Of a DNA stretch of 64,000 bases, positions 53,037-63,330 are shown one piece after another (the stretch's first letter is position 1; each line of letters begins with the position of its first letter). Both the position numbers and the translations under genes were made by a program. The stretch covers positions 868,001-932,000 of the forward strand of contig NZ_CALSBP010000001.1 of the NCBI RefSeq assembly GCF_943373825.1, written 5' to 3'. The DNA is from Aquimarina spinulae. Its GTDB lineage: Bacteria > Bacteroidota > Bacteroidia > Flavobacteriales > Flavobacteriaceae. Under the pieces are notes generated by a model. It saw nothing but the letters and a program-made list of their open reading frames with translations. It was not told the origin of the DNA and ran no database searches.

Positions 53037-54716
53037 ATGAAAACAATTTTATGTAGTGTAGCCTTTTGCTTTATTACAAGTATGGGCTTTTCACAATTTC
53101 AACACACGTTCGGAACAGAAAAATCAGAGATGGGTAGATCTCTTACTCAACTACAGCAAGTTGAAAGGGGATATTTGATAGCAGGATATACTTCAAAAAA
53201 CTTTATTGGTAGTCTTGAAGCAACTTTGGTCAAAACAGATCTTAACGGTAATCAAATATGGTCTAGAGTATACGGAGGGCAAGATTATGAATATTTTAAT
53301 TCAGTAAGACAATCCACCTTTTTTAGCCCCAACAATAGAACAGCTTATGTGGCTGCAGGAATTACTCGTAGTTTTGGTTTTGGAGGCGGAGACGCATATC
53401 TTATGGGAGCAGATACCAATGGAGCTCTCGTTTTTTCTGCGGTATATGGAGGGCAACAATATGATGCTGCTCACTGTGTGCAAAATAATAGGGAAGTAAC
53501 AGGAAAACCGGGGTATATCCTTGTTGGTGAAACCAGAAGTTATACAGCATTCCCAGGAGTTAATGTGTATGTTGTTAAAACAGATTTACAAGGAAACCTA
53601 ATAAGAGCTACAGTAATAGGAGGTAAAGGAGATCAACGAGGTATGTGGATAGAACAAACAAGAGATGGAGGATACATTATTGCAGGATCGACTACAAATT
53701 ACTGGTGTGGTGTTAGTACTACATTGGCCAACCCGCCTACAGATCTTTTTGTGATAAAACTAAAACCTGACCTTACCATAGAGTGGAACAGAATATTAGG
53801 ATATCCTAATGAACTAGACCCTACAATGGGGTATAGAAATGTAGCTACTTGTGTAAAACAAGATAGAAATGGTAATTATGTTCTTACCGGGTATACCAAT
53901 AGTTTTGGGATTAATAATTCTTATGATGCATTTTTACTATACCTGGATGGGGGAGGTAATTTCTTAGGCATGAAAACATATGGAACAGAGAGAACAGAGC
54001 TAGGATTTAGTTTAGAAGAAACTTTTGATAGTGCAGGAAACCAGCGGTTTACTATAGTTGGTCAACAAGTTATTTCATCACGTAAAGCTATGCTGTTTCA
54101 GACAGATGCCGGGGGTACGTTACAATGGGCACGTGAGTATGGTTATGATAAACAAGAAGGAGGAATGGAAATGGTAACCGATACTTATGATAAAGGATTT
54201 GCCTTTACAGGGTATACAACTTCTTTTGGAGCCGGGGCTACAGAAATTTACCTCGTAGAAACCACAGATACAGGTAAGACGGGTACAATATGTGAAAAAG
54301 AAATAGATCTAAAAGAAATAAAGCACGAACCTTGTATTGCTAAAAGCGCGCAACAAATCTTTGTAGATGAATATAGAAGAATAGAGCATCCTGCGATTAG
54401 AGTAGAATACAAAGAAGATCTCTGCAAAAAAAGTAAAGTTGGACTTACAACAGAAGAGGCTAAGCCATTAGAAACAGATGTAGTTCTATTCCCTAATCCA
54501 GTAAATAATCTCCTTACATTAGATGTTGAAAAAACATTTGCGGTAACCAAAATTGAGGTTTTTGATGTGCATGGTAAGATGGTTATTCAAAATACAGAGC
54601 CAGGTCAAAAAGACAAAATAGTACTAGCCACAGAAGGCCTGCAACCAGGAATGTATATCGTTAAGCTACGAACTCAAAATGGAGAAACTCGTATGATGAA
54701 ATTCCTTAAAAAATAA
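53037..54716 (+). CDS. T9SS type A cargo protein with repeated propeller blades
   Basis: 559 residues. Signal peptide to GFS-Q. The body consists of about eight repeats of 50-55 residues of the form GYLIAGYT...AxLVKTDLNGNQIWSRVYGG, a beta-propeller-like family common in Bacteroidota. A Cys-containing segment follows at about 415-470 (CEKEIDLKEI, HEPCIAKSA). The T9SS type A sorting domain is at about 480-559 (VVLFPNPVNNLLTLDVEKTF to MMKFLKK). The protein is exported to the surface. Single gene with a shared terminator at 54747-54783. Confidence 0.88.
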   Translation: MKTILCSVAFCFITSMGFSQFQHTFGTEKSEMGRSLTQLQQVERGYLIAGYTSKNFIGSLEATLVKTDLNGNQIWSRVYGGQDYEYFNSVRQSTFFSPNNRTAYVAAGITRSFGFGGGDAYLMGADTNGALVFSAVYGGQQYDAAHCVQNNREVTGKPGYILVGETRSYTAFPGVNVYVVKTDLQGNLIRATVIGGKGDQRGMWIEQTRDGGYIIAGSTTNYWCGVSTTLANPPTDLFVIKLKPDLTIEWNRILGYPNELDPTMGYRNVATCVKQDRNGNYVLTGYTNSFGINNSYDAFLLYLDGGGNFLGMKTYGTERTELGFSLEETFDSAGNQRFTIVGQQVISSRKAMLFQTDAGGTLQWAREYGYDKQEGGMEMVTDTYDKGFAFTGYTTSFGAGATEIYLVETTDTGKTGTICEKEIDLKEIKHEPCIAKSAQQIFVDEYRRIEHPAIRVEYKEDLCKKSKVGLTTEEAKPLETDVVLFPNPVNNLLTLDVEKTFAVTKIEVFDVHGKMVIQNTEPGQKDKIVLATEGLQPGMYIVKLRTQNGETRMMKFLKK

Positions 54717-54746
54717 AAGTATTTAGTACTGTAATTAAATAATTAA

Positions 54747-54783
54747 AAATGAGCTGCTTCTATTATCTTGAGGTAGCTCATTT
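54747..54783. terminator. Bidirectional terminator
   Basis: AAATGAGCT pairs with AGCTCATTT (9 base pairs, 19-base loop) between the convergent T9SS cargo gene and rsmE, whose stop codon lies at the stem edge. Confidence 0.8.
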
Positions 54784-55486
54784 AATTATTTAAAAAAGCT
54801 ATGCTATGTACTGCAACGATTGCTGCAGTCTCGGTACGTAATCGGGTTTCTCCCAATGTAACCGGTGTATATCCCGTACTTAATGCTATATCAATTTCTT
54901 TTGTCGAAAAATCTCCTTCGGGACCTATAAGAATGGTAGTGTTTACTTTTGGCAGAAGAACACTTTTCAAAGATTGCTTTTTGGTTTCTTCGCAATGTGC
55001 TATTAATAACTGATCTTCATTTTCCTGTTTTATAAATTCAGAAAATGTAATAGCAGGGTTTAGCTTTGGTAAATAACATTGCAGCGATTGTTTCATCGCA
55101 CTTTGCAGGATACGTTCAAATCGTTCTGCCTTGACGATTTTTCGCTCACTGTGATCACAAATAACAGGAGTAATCTCATCGATACCAATTTCAGTAGCTT
55201 TTTCCAAAAACCATTCGTATCGATCATTCATTTTAGTAGGAGCTACAGCCAGATGTATTTTATACTTTCTATGCTGTTGTTGCTCATAGCTTTCAATTTT
55301 GGCAATACATTGGGATGGATTAGAAAATGTGATGCGAGCAATAAATAAAAAACCATAACCATTGGTAATATGCAATTGATCTCCTTCCTTTTTTCGTAAT
55401 ACTTTGGCAATATGTTTGCTTTCTTCTCTCGAAAATTTTATTTCGCTACTCGATGTTGTTAACGTATGGTTATAGAATAATTGCAT
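54782..55486 (-). CDS. rsmE: 16S rRNA (uracil1498-N3)-methyltransferase
   Basis: 234 residues from the ATG at 55486 (MQLFYNHTL); the frame is open to 55504. The N-terminal PUA-like domain has HIAKVLRKKEGDQLHITNGY. The SPOUT domain has EKATEIGIDEITPVICDHSE, KQSLQCYLPKLNP, TTILIGPEGDFSTKEI and LGETRLRTETA, the full RsmE signature. It methylates U1498 of 16S rRNA. It is 34 bases downstream of tsaD on the same strand. Confidence 0.95.
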   Translation of the reverse strand: MQLFYNHTLTTSSSEIKFSREESKHIAKVLRKKEGDQLHITNGYGFLFIARITFSNPSQCIAKIESYEQQQHRKYKIHLAVAPTKMNDRYEWFLEKATEIGIDEITPVICDHSERKIVKAERFERILQSAMKQSLQCYLPKLNPAITFSEFIKQENEDQLLIAHCEETKKQSLKSVLLPKVNTTILIGPEGDFSTKEIDIALSTGYTPVTLGETRLRTETAAIVAVHSIAFLNN

Positions 55487-55537
55487 TTTATATTTTATGG
55501 TCAAAAATCAGGTTATACATTTATATAACACTATAGA

Positions 55538-56560
55538 TTAGAATTGTATTCGGGCTTTGGCTACGACACTCATATCTGTAAAATCTTTCTTCAGATATTT
55601 TAAATAGCCTACAATCCCGATCATTGCAGCATTATCTGTAGTATATTCGAATTTGGGAACAAAAGTTTTCCATCCATACTTTTGTTCTCCTTCTTTTAGT
55701 GCTTTTCTAATTCCAGAATTTGCCGAAACACCACCACCGATTGCAATACTTTTAATACCGGTTTGTTTAGAAGCTTTTTTTAGTTTATCGATTAGGATAT
55801 TAATAATTGTATACTGTAGAGATGCACATATATCATTAAGATTTTCAGCTACAAAATCAGGGTTTTCTTTTACTTTTTTCTGAACAAAATAGAGAACAGA
55901 AGTCTTAAGCCCACTAAAACTAAAATTGAGATCACCAACTTTTGGCTTAGGAAAAGGAAATGCTTTTGGATTTCCCATCTGTGCATATTTATCAATTAAA
56001 GGTCCTCCGGGATATGGTAATCCAAATATCTTTGCGCTTTTATCAAAAGCTTCTCCAACAGCATCATCGATAGTTTCACCAATAATTTCCATATCAAAAT
56101 GTGCATTAACTTTAACAATCTGTGTATGTCCGCCACTTATTGTCATTGCCAAAAAAGGAAATTCTGGAGTCTCAAACTCATCTTCTTCAATAAAATGAGC
56201 CAAAATATGCGCTTGCATATGATTAACATCTATTAATGGGATATCCAGAGCCAGGGCTAATGACTTGGCAAAAGAAGTGCCCACTAATAGGGAACCCATT
56301 AACCCGGGGCCTCGGGTAAAAGCAATAGCATGTAAATCTTCTTTCTTTATATTTGCTTGTTTAATTGCCTGATCGATTACTGGAACAATATTTTGCTGAT
56401 GTGCTCTAGATGCTAATTCGGGTACAACACCACCATATAACTCATGTATTTTTTGCGATGCAACAACATTGGATAAAACCTGTCCATTACATAATACAGC
56501 AGCAGAAGTATCATCGCATGAAGACTCAATACCAAGGATGTATATTTTTTGTGGATTCAT
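55538..56560 (-). CDS. tsaD: tRNA N6-threonylcarbamoyladenosine synthase subunit TsaD
   Basis: 340 residues, the usual length. Visible motifs are GIESSCDDTSAAV (start), FTRGPGLMGSLLVG (about 85-98), the metal-binding HMQAHILAH (about 112-120), MTISGGHTQIVKV and IGGGVSANSGIR. TsaD transfers the threonylcarbamoyl group to A37 of ANN-decoding tRNAs with TsaB and TsaE. It overlaps the divergent tamB gene at its 5' end by 12 bases. Confidence 0.95.
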   Translation of the reverse strand: MNPQKIYILGIESSCDDTSAAVLCNGQVLSNVVASQKIHELYGGVVPELASRAHQQNIVPVIDQAIKQANIKKEDLHAIAFTRGPGLMGSLLVGTSFAKSLALALDIPLIDVNHMQAHILAHFIEEDEFETPEFPFLAMTISGGHTQIVKVNAHFDMEIIGETIDDAVGEAFDKSAKIFGLPYPGGPLIDKYAQMGNPKAFPFPKPKVGDLNFSFSGLKTSVLYFVQKKVKENPDFVAENLNDICASLQYTIINILIDKLKKASKQTGIKSIAIGGGVSANSGIRKALKEGEQKYGWKTFVPKFEYTTDNAAMIGIVGYLKYLKKDFTDMSVVAKARIQF

Positions 56561-59500
56561 TATGAGGAAAAGGGCATAGAAATTGTTAATATTGTCAACA
56601 AAGTTAAAACAATAAAACGTATCAGGAAATTTAGGAAAATATTGTTAAGGACATTTCTTGTCCTTTTGTCGCTATTTGCATTTTTGGTAGTGCTGTTTTC
56701 TATTCCTGCGGTTCAAACCTATTTTGCAGAAAAAGTTACCAATTATCTTAATGAAACCTATGGTGTTGATATTCATATTGACCGAATAGGATTGACTTAT
56801 GCAGGTAATGTATATCTCGAGGAAATCTTGGTCAGAGACCATCATCAGGATACATTAATATATGCCGGGAGTATAAAAACTTCGATAGGAAGTATTACAC
56901 AAGTAACCAAAGGCAGACCCGAGTTGGGACAAGTGTCTATAGAAGACCTGATCTTTGATATGAAAATATATAAAGATGAAAGTAGTGATAACCTGATGAC
57001 GTTTGTTAGAAAATTCAATACAGGGAAAAAACCACCTTCTGAAGAAAAATTCATTCTTTCAACAAAAAATATCGACCTGCAGCGAGGAAAATATAGTTTT
57101 ACCAATGAGAATTTAAGAAACCCGAAAGCCGTAGAGTATACCGATATTGTTCTTGATGCAGAGAGTCTTTTGGTAGACGGCGATGATGTATATATTACTA
57201 TTGATGCCCTATCATTTAAAGATTTTAGAGGATTAGAAGTTTCTAAACTTCAAACTTGTTTTACGATAACTTCTACAGATATGAAGTTTCAGGAATTGGT
57301 TATAGAAACCAAAGATTCTAAGATCGAAGGTGAAATTCTATTCTCTTATGATGTTGGAGGGTTAAACGATTTTGAAAATAAGGTAAATATTACTGCAGAT
57401 TTTGATAATGCGACTATTTCTACTAATGATTTGATTCCTTTTTACCGCGAATTCGGAAAAAACCAAATGCTTAGGATGCAAAACACATCGGTTAGAGGAG
57501 TGCTTAATGATTTTAGAATAGTTAATGCGAACATTTCGGGATTAGATAGATCCATAATACAAGGAAATATAAGAATTAAAAATGCAGTAAGCGATGCTAC
57601 AAAATTTGAACTCGAAGGAGATTTTAAAAACTTAACCAGTAATTATTATGATCTGGTGAATTTATTACCAGATGTGCTAGGCACTTCTTTACCACGGCAA
57701 TTATATCAATTTGGTAGTGTACGTGCAGTTGGTAATGCTATTGTAACTACAAAAGCTGTAGATATAGATATGGATCTGTTTTCACAATTAGGAAAGATTA
57801 ATGCCTTTGTTTTGCTAGAAAACCTTAATGATATAGAACGTGCATCCTATAATGGAAATATTATTTCTAATAATTTTAATGTCGGTCAGCTATTAGGTAG
57901 AAAATCAATAGGAAATTCTGTTTTTGATATTCATGTAGACGGAACAGGTTTTACTTTAAAAAGCCTGGATACTAAGATAGAAGGAGATATTAGTAAACTT
58001 GACTTTAATGGGTATACGTATACAGATTTAAAAGCTCAAGGAAACCTTAAAGACCGTGTATTTGACGGTAATCTTAATTCTAGAGATCCTAACATAAGAT
58101 TTAGTTTTAATGGGGTAGCTGATTTATCACAAGAAATACATAATTACAATTTTAAGGCTTATGTAGATCATATGGATCTTAATAAACTAAACTTATTTAC
58201 CCGAGATAGTATTTCTGTTTTTAATGGCGATGTATACATGAATATGAAAGGAACGGGGATCAATGATGCTTTTGGGACTATTGCTTTTGAAAAAACACTG
58301 TATACCAATCAGGATGCAGGATTTTATTTTGAAGATTTTGAGATCGCTTCAAGTTTTGATGATAAGAATATACGTACCATTACAATCAATAGCCCAGATA
58401 TTGTAGAAGGTAGTGTAAAAGGAATTTTTAGGTTCGAAAATGTATATGACCTGTTTCGAAATTCTATAGGAAGCCTGTATACCAATTTTGAAGCCACAGA
58501 GATTACCGATGATGAGTTTATGGAGTTTAATTTCAATATTTATAATAAAATAGTTGATGTATTCTTTCCAGAAGTTCAATTTGCACCAAATACCAGTATT
58601 AAAGGAAAAGTAGAGAGTAATGAATCAGAGTTTAAACTTACGTTTAAATCACCATCGATTCAGGCTTTTGATAATTTTATGGAAGATGTCGATATCCAGA
58701 TAGATAATAAAAACCCATTATTTAATACCTATATAGCTATTGATAGTATTGATTCAAAATATTATGATGTTTCTGAGTTTAGTTTAATTAATGTAACCTT
58801 AAAAGACACCTTATTTATGCACTCAGAATTTAAGGGAGGAGAAAACAATAAGGACAATTTTAATCTGGAGTTCTATCATACAATAAACGAAGAAAACAAT
58901 TCTGTAGTAGGGATAAAAAAATCTGATTTCACATATAAAGGCCATACCTGGTATGCCAATAGAGAAAAGAGTAAAGCAAACAATAAGATTATTTTTGATA
59001 ATGATTTTAAGAATATAGATATACGATCGGTAATCTTTAGTTATCTGGATGAAGAGATCAAGCTTAATGGGGTTACCAGAGGTAAAGATTATAAGGATCT
59101 AAAAGCAACCTTTGAAAATGTAGATCTCAATAAAATAACACCCAGGATTGATAGTTTAAATTTTAAGGGGAGAGTAGATGGAGAATTATCGGTTCTTCAG
59201 GAAAGTGGTAATTATTTACCTACATCTACTATAGTGATTCGAGATTTAGAAGTTAATAAGACACTGCTGGGAGAATTAAGATTTAATGTTTCCGGAAACG
59301 AAGATCTTACACAATATAACGTGAATACACGGTTGATTAACAATCAAAAACAAAAAACATTATCAGCCATAGGAGGAATTAATGTTTCAAAAACCAATCC
59401 ATCAATAGATGTAGATCTGGAATTAGATGATTTCGATATTTCAGAATTTAGTGCACTCGGGGGAATCGTGCTTACCAATATAAGAGGATTTGTTTCGGGA

Positions 59501-61072
59501 GAAGCAAAAATATCGGGGAGTTATAAAAACCCATCTATGGATGGAATATTGACATTAGATCAGGCCGGACTTACAGTACCCTACCTCAATATTGATCTCG
59601 ATTTAGATGATAACTCAAAAGTTATTTTAAAACAACAACGTTTTAACTTTGATAATGTTGATATTACAGATACAAAATATAATACCAAAGGTATTCTGGG
59701 AGGATATATTGCACATCGAAGATTTTCTAAATGGGAGCTTGGATTAGAAGTATTGGCTAATGAAAGACTCCTGGTTTTGGATACCGAAGAAGACGAAGAA
59801 TCTCTGTATTATGGTACCGGATTTATAAGTGGCGAAGCAACTATTAAAGGGCCAACCGATGAATTGGTTATCGATGTTAATGCAAAAACAGAAAGAGGCA
59901 CTATTTTTAAAATCCCGTTAAACGAAACAGAATCTATAGGAGATAATTCATATATCCACTTTTTAAGCCCCGAGGAGAAACGAGCCCGATTAGAAGGAAA
60001 AGAAATTGTACTAGACGATATAAAAGGACTAGAACTTAATTTTGAACTTGATGTAAATAATAATGCCGAAGTAGAGGTCGTTGTAGATAAAAGTACAGGG
60101 AGTTCGTTAAAAGGACGTGGAGCTGGGACATTACTTATTGAGATTAATACCAATGGTAAATTTAATATGTGGGGTGACTTTGTAGCTTATGAGGGAACAT
60201 ATAATTTTAGATATGGAGCCTTTGTAGAAAAACTGTTTACCGTTAGAGAAGGAGGAACAATTAATTGGGATGGGAGCCCTACAAGAGCGCTTTTAGATCT
60301 TAGTGCAGTATACAAGACAGAAGCAAACCCTGCAATATTGTTAGAAAACTCTTCTATAAATCGTAAAATCCCGGTAGAAGTAGTTATAGATCTTCAGGGA
60401 GAATTAATTCAACCTAATGTTAATTTTAATATAGAATTCCCCAACTTAAGCTCTGTGATAAAAAGTGAGTTGGATTATAAACTAAGCGATCAATCTAATA
60501 AAGAATTACAAGCACTGTCTTTAGTCTCTTCTGGGCAGTTTTACAACGGAACCCTTGATGCCAATGCACTTACAGGTGGTTTGGTGGCAGAACGAGCATC
60601 CAACCTTTTTAATAATGTTTTCTCTGATAAGGATGATAAGTTTCAGGTAGGGTTAAATTACGTTCAGGGTGTTAAAAGCTTGGATCAGGAGGATGCAGAT
60701 CAGTTTGGACTAACGCTTTCTACCCAGATAAGTAATAGAATTCTAATTAACGGACGAGTAGGAGTACCTATCGGAGGAGTTAACGAATCTAGTGTCGTTG
60801 GAGATGTTGAGGTAGAGTATCTTTTTAATGAAGATGGATCGCTGAGAGGAAAGATTTTTAATCGAGAAAATACAATTCAATTTGTCGGTGCAGGAAATCA
60901 AGGATATGAACAAGGGATCGGACTTTCATACTCAGTTGATTTTGATAATTTTAATGAGTTATGGACTAAGATTTTCAAAAATAAAAAAGCGAAAGATTCT
61001 ATTGCAAAACCTAAGGATACTACTAAAATTGAAACTCCGAATTTTATTAACTTTACCGAGAAGAACAACTAA
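56549..61072 (+). CDS. tamB: Translocation/assembly module protein TamB
   Basis: 1507 residues if the TTG at 56549 is used. There is no in-frame ATG before the membrane anchor, so the start is uncertain: a TTG at 56642 would cut the basic N-terminus. One transmembrane anchor at about 33-55 (ILLRTFLVLLSLFAFLVVLF) is followed by a long beta-rich chain of AsmA/TamB-type repeats. The conserved C-terminal DUF490 domain lies at about 1000-1470 (GRGAGTLLIEINTNGKFNMW, YEGTYNFRYGAFVEKLFTV, VNFNIEFPNLSSVIKSEL). TamB moves lipids or outer-membrane proteins between the membranes. Bacteroidota versions are about this long. Confidence 0.9.
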   Translation: MWIHYEEKGIEIVNIVNKVKTIKRIRKFRKILLRTFLVLLSLFAFLVVLFSIPAVQTYFAEKVTNYLNETYGVDIHIDRIGLTYAGNVYLEEILVRDHHQDTLIYAGSIKTSIGSITQVTKGRPELGQVSIEDLIFDMKIYKDESSDNLMTFVRKFNTGKKPPSEEKFILSTKNIDLQRGKYSFTNENLRNPKAVEYTDIVLDAESLLVDGDDVYITIDALSFKDFRGLEVSKLQTCFTITSTDMKFQELVIETKDSKIEGEILFSYDVGGLNDFENKVNITADFDNATISTNDLIPFYREFGKNQMLRMQNTSVRGVLNDFRIVNANISGLDRSIIQGNIRIKNAVSDATKFELEGDFKNLTSNYYDLVNLLPDVLGTSLPRQLYQFGSVRAVGNAIVTTKAVDIDMDLFSQLGKINAFVLLENLNDIERASYNGNIISNNFNVGQLLGRKSIGNSVFDIHVDGTGFTLKSLDTKIEGDISKLDFNGYTYTDLKAQGNLKDRVFDGNLNSRDPNIRFSFNGVADLSQEIHNYNFKAYVDHMDLNKLNLFTRDSISVFNGDVYMNMKGTGINDAFGTIAFEKTLYTNQDAGFYFEDFEIASSFDDKNIRTITINSPDIVEGSVKGIFRFENVYDLFRNSIGSLYTNFEATEITDDEFMEFNFNIYNKIVDVFFPEVQFAPNTSIKGKVESNESEFKLTFKSPSIQAFDNFMEDVDIQIDNKNPLFNTYIAIDSIDSKYYDVSEFSLINVTLKDTLFMHSEFKGGENNKDNFNLEFYHTINEENNSVVGIKKSDFTYKGHTWYANREKSKANNKIIFDNDFKNIDIRSVIFSYLDEEIKLNGVTRGKDYKDLKATFENVDLNKITPRIDSLNFKGRVDGELSVLQESGNYLPTSTIVIRDLEVNKTLLGELRFNVSGNEDLTQYNVNTRLINNQKQKTLSAIGGINVSKTNPSIDVDLELDDFDISEFSALGGIVLTNIRGFVSGEAKISGSYKNPSMDGILTLDQAGLTVPYLNIDLDLDDNSKVILKQQRFNFDNVDITDTKYNTKGILGGYIAHRRFSKWELGLEVLANERLLVLDTEEDEESLYYGTGFISGEATIKGPTDELVIDVNAKTERGTIFKIPLNETESIGDNSYIHFLSPEEKRARLEGKEIVLDDIKGLELNFELDVNNNAEVEVVVDKSTGSSLKGRGAGTLLIEINTNGKFNMWGDFVAYEGTYNFRYGAFVEKLFTVREGGTINWDGSPTRALLDLSAVYKTEANPAILLENSSINRKIPVEVVIDLQGELIQPNVNFNIEFPNLSSVIKSELDYKLSDQSNKELQALSLVSSGQFYNGTLDANALTGGLVAERASNLFNNVFSDKDDKFQVGLNYVQGVKSLDQEDADQFGLTLSTQISNRILINGRVGVPIGGVNESSVVGDVEVEYLFNEDGSLRGKIFNRENTIQFVGAGNQGYEQGIGLSYSVDFDNFNELWTKIFKNKKAKDSIAKPKDTTKIETPNFINFTEKNN

Positions 61073-61131
61073 TCTGTTGAGCAAAGATTTTGTTTCAACT
61101 ACAGATCAATTTATCTACTAAATATTTAATT

Positions 61132-62118
61132 ATGGCAAAAGAGATAAGAACCATTGGTGTTATGACTTCGGGAGGAGATGCTCCCGGAATGAATGCAGCA
61201 ATACGTGCTGTTGCGAGAGCATGCGCTTATTATAATGTAAAATGCATAGGGTTTTATCGAGGATACCAGGGGATGATAGAAGGTGATTATACCGTAATGA
61301 ATGCCAGAAGCGTTCGTAATATTATTAGTAGAGGAGGAACAATACTTAAATCTGCCCGATCTGTAGATTTTAAAACTCCCGAGGGAAGAAAAGCAGCAGC
61401 AGATCAGCTTAAAAAAATAGGAGTAGAGGCTATGGTTCTTATTGGTGGCGATGGGACGTTTAGAGGAGGACAGATTTTTAGTGAAGAATATGATATTCCT
61501 GTTATTGGTGTTCCCGGTACTATAGATAATGATATTGCAGGGACAAACTATACGATTGGCTATGATACTGCTTTAAATACAGTGATTAATGCGATAGATA
61601 AAATACGAGATACAGCCAGTTCACATAATCGATTGTTTTTTGTTGAGGTAATGGGGCGTGATGCTGGGTTTATTGCTCTAAATAGTGGAGTAGGTGCAGG
61701 AGCAGAAGAAATTTTAATTCCCGAAGAAGATTTAGGGCTTGACCGATTATTAGAGTCATTAAAACGCAGTAAACGATCGGGTAAATCGTCGAGTATAGTT
61801 GTGGTAAGTGAAGGCGATAAAACAGGGAAAAATGTATATGAATTGGCAGACTATGTAACAGAAAACCTACCAGATTACGAAGTAAGAGTCACTGTCTTAG
61901 GACATATGCAACGCGGTGGATCCCCATCATGTTTTGATAGAACACTAGCCAGTCGATTATGTGTTAAAGCGGTAGAATTACTTCTTGACGGAGAGAAAAA
62001 TGTAATGGTAGGGATTATTAGTAATGAAATTACCGCAACCAGTTTTGATGTTGGTCTAAAAGAAGGCCACGAAATTAATAAAGAATTACTTCGCATTTCT
62101 GATATTCTTTCTACTTAA
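61132..62118 (+). CDS. pfkA: ATP-dependent 6-phosphofructokinase
   Basis: 328 residues from the ATG at 61132 (MAKEIRTIGVMTSGGDAPGM); the frame is open from 61090 but the added residues do not fit. The motifs are complete: SGGDAPGMNAAIR, GGDGTFRGG (ATP binding), PGTIDNDIAGT with the catalytic Asp, VEVMGRDAGFIA and LGHMQRGGSPS. It phosphorylates fructose 6-phosphate in glycolysis. It begins 59 bases after tamB and may be read through from it. A hairpin at 62322-62357 lies downstream. Confidence 0.95.
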   Translation: MAKEIRTIGVMTSGGDAPGMNAAIRAVARACAYYNVKCIGFYRGYQGMIEGDYTVMNARSVRNIISRGGTILKSARSVDFKTPEGRKAAADQLKKIGVEAMVLIGGDGTFRGGQIFSEEYDIPVIGVPGTIDNDIAGTNYTIGYDTALNTVINAIDKIRDTASSHNRLFFVEVMGRDAGFIALNSGVGAGAEEILIPEEDLGLDRLLESLKRSKRSGKSSSIVVVSEGDKTGKNVYELADYVTENLPDYEVRVTVLGHMQRGGSPSCFDRTLASRLCVKAVELLLDGEKNVMVGIISNEITATSFDVGLKEGHEINKELLRISDILST

Positions 62119-62321
62119 AATTTTTATCCCACTTCAAAATATAAATTTTACCTGAACTACAATTAAGATTGTAACATGAGACTTTTAAAAATTTGATGCA
62201 TTAGCATCATTTTTTTCTCATTTTATTACGAAAACCTTTCAAGTTTGTGTTTTTTCTGAAATATTGATTTTGAAAACGATTTGTATTTAAGTGTTTTAAA
62301 ATCAGTATTTTAAACATAATG
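62119..62321. other. Intergenic region, no gene seen
   Basis: About 200 bases between pfkA and the hairpin, with no open frame that I support. Confidence 0.4.
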
Positions 62322-62357
62322 AAGTAAGTCGTGTTTGATAAATACCGACTTACTTTT
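62322..62357. terminator. Terminator-like hairpin after pfkA
   Basis: Perfect 10-base-pair stem AAGTAAGTCG/CGACTTACTT, 14-base loop, followed by TTCTTG on the + strand. It is about 200 bases after the pfkA stop. Confidence 0.7.
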
Positions 62358-62628
62358 CTTGTTTTTGATTACGTTGTAACCGTACATTTGAGGAAACAAA
62401 AAAATAGTAAGATGACCCAATACAAAGGATACCAAAAGAAACAGATTTATAGCAAATATCCTAAAAGGATGTATATAACAAAACACCTTTTTTAGCCCCA
62501 TTACGTACCTAATGTAAACTACCCCATAATTGCATTAAACAATGACTAATATTCTCATTACTTTGCCTTAGATAATGTATTAGGAAATACGTGCTGTGTT
62601 GAACGAATAGCAAAATATGACATGTCAT

Positions 62629-62679
62629 TATGCTTTTAGAAAAAGCATATTGAGGTTATGTCGATGTTTAGAAAACATC
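62629..62679. promoter_or_regulatory. Two consecutive small hairpins before the HTH gene
   Basis: TATGCTTTT-AGA-AAAAGCATA (62629-62649) and GATGTTT-AGA-AAACATC (62663-62679) both have 3-base AGA loops and very similar stems. They lie 69-119 bases upstream of the HTH gene start. Possible operator pair or attenuator; no T-run. The remaining part (62358-62628) shows no gene. Confidence 0.4.
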
Positions 62680-62747
62680 TTTCCTTGCATTTTTAGCACT
62701 TATATCAAAGTTCTAATGCATTATCTGGGTTTAATCTGCAACTCATT

Positions 62748-63020
62748 ATGAATAGTATTATCAAACAGATCGAACTTGTAGAACGTATTGATCAACTTAT
62801 TCGATTGCAAGCAACAGGATCACCAGAAGAACTGTCCTCTAAATTAGGGATCTCAAAAACCAAACTGTACCGCATTATTAATACAATGAAAAGTTTAAAC
62901 GCTCCTATCGAGTATGACATCACGGTACAAAGTTTTGTATACGCCGAGCCCGTTGATTTTACTTTTGGGTTCTATACAAAAGATCGAAAAACAAATATTA
63001 TTAACCCTTTTATAGGGTAG
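62748..63020 (+). CDS. Small helix-turn-helix DNA-binding protein
   Basis: 90 residues. Residues 7-60 form an HTH of the DeoR/HTH_11 type: ERIDQLIRLQATGSPEELSS then KLGISKTKLYRIINTMKSL as recognition helix. The tail IEYDITVQSFVYAEPVDFTF resembles a wing strand. There is no effector domain. It is 310 bases upstream of the RHS/SpvB-like gene on the same strand, so it could control that gene or itself. Two hairpins precede it. Confidence 0.75.
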   Translation: MNSIIKQIELVERIDQLIRLQATGSPEELSSKLGISKTKLYRIINTMKSLNAPIEYDITVQSFVYAEPVDFTFGFYTKDRKTNIINPFIG

Positions 63021-63330
63021 CTAAGAGAACGGTTAACCCAAACCAAATATCAGATACCAGATACCTAAAACCCCTTCGAATTTATTTTTAAAAAAACTTT
63101 CATTTTTTTTTCTCAGTCCCGAAAAACGAAACTGGGATGCTTTAATATTGCATTGGGAATACGATTAAAAAAACAAAAAACAAGTTCATTTATAATGCTT
63201 TACCTGTGTTTTTAGACGCTTACTAAAGATGACTTCACCAGTATAGAGTTTCTGGTTTGTTTTCATAGTTGGTTAGGAGTTTACTATGGGTAAGCAATTG
63301 AACAATTCAATCATTACAAAAATTACTTTT
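63021..63330 (+). other. Intergenic leader of the RHS-like gene
   Basis: 310 bases with no gene. It must contain the promoter or long leader of the RHS-like gene; no clear terminator or known site was seen. Confidence 0.4.

Noticed and set aside
62310..62501. - strand open frame of 63 codons
   Set aside because: It runs through the terminator hairpin, has no relation to known proteins and no codon pattern like its neighbours.
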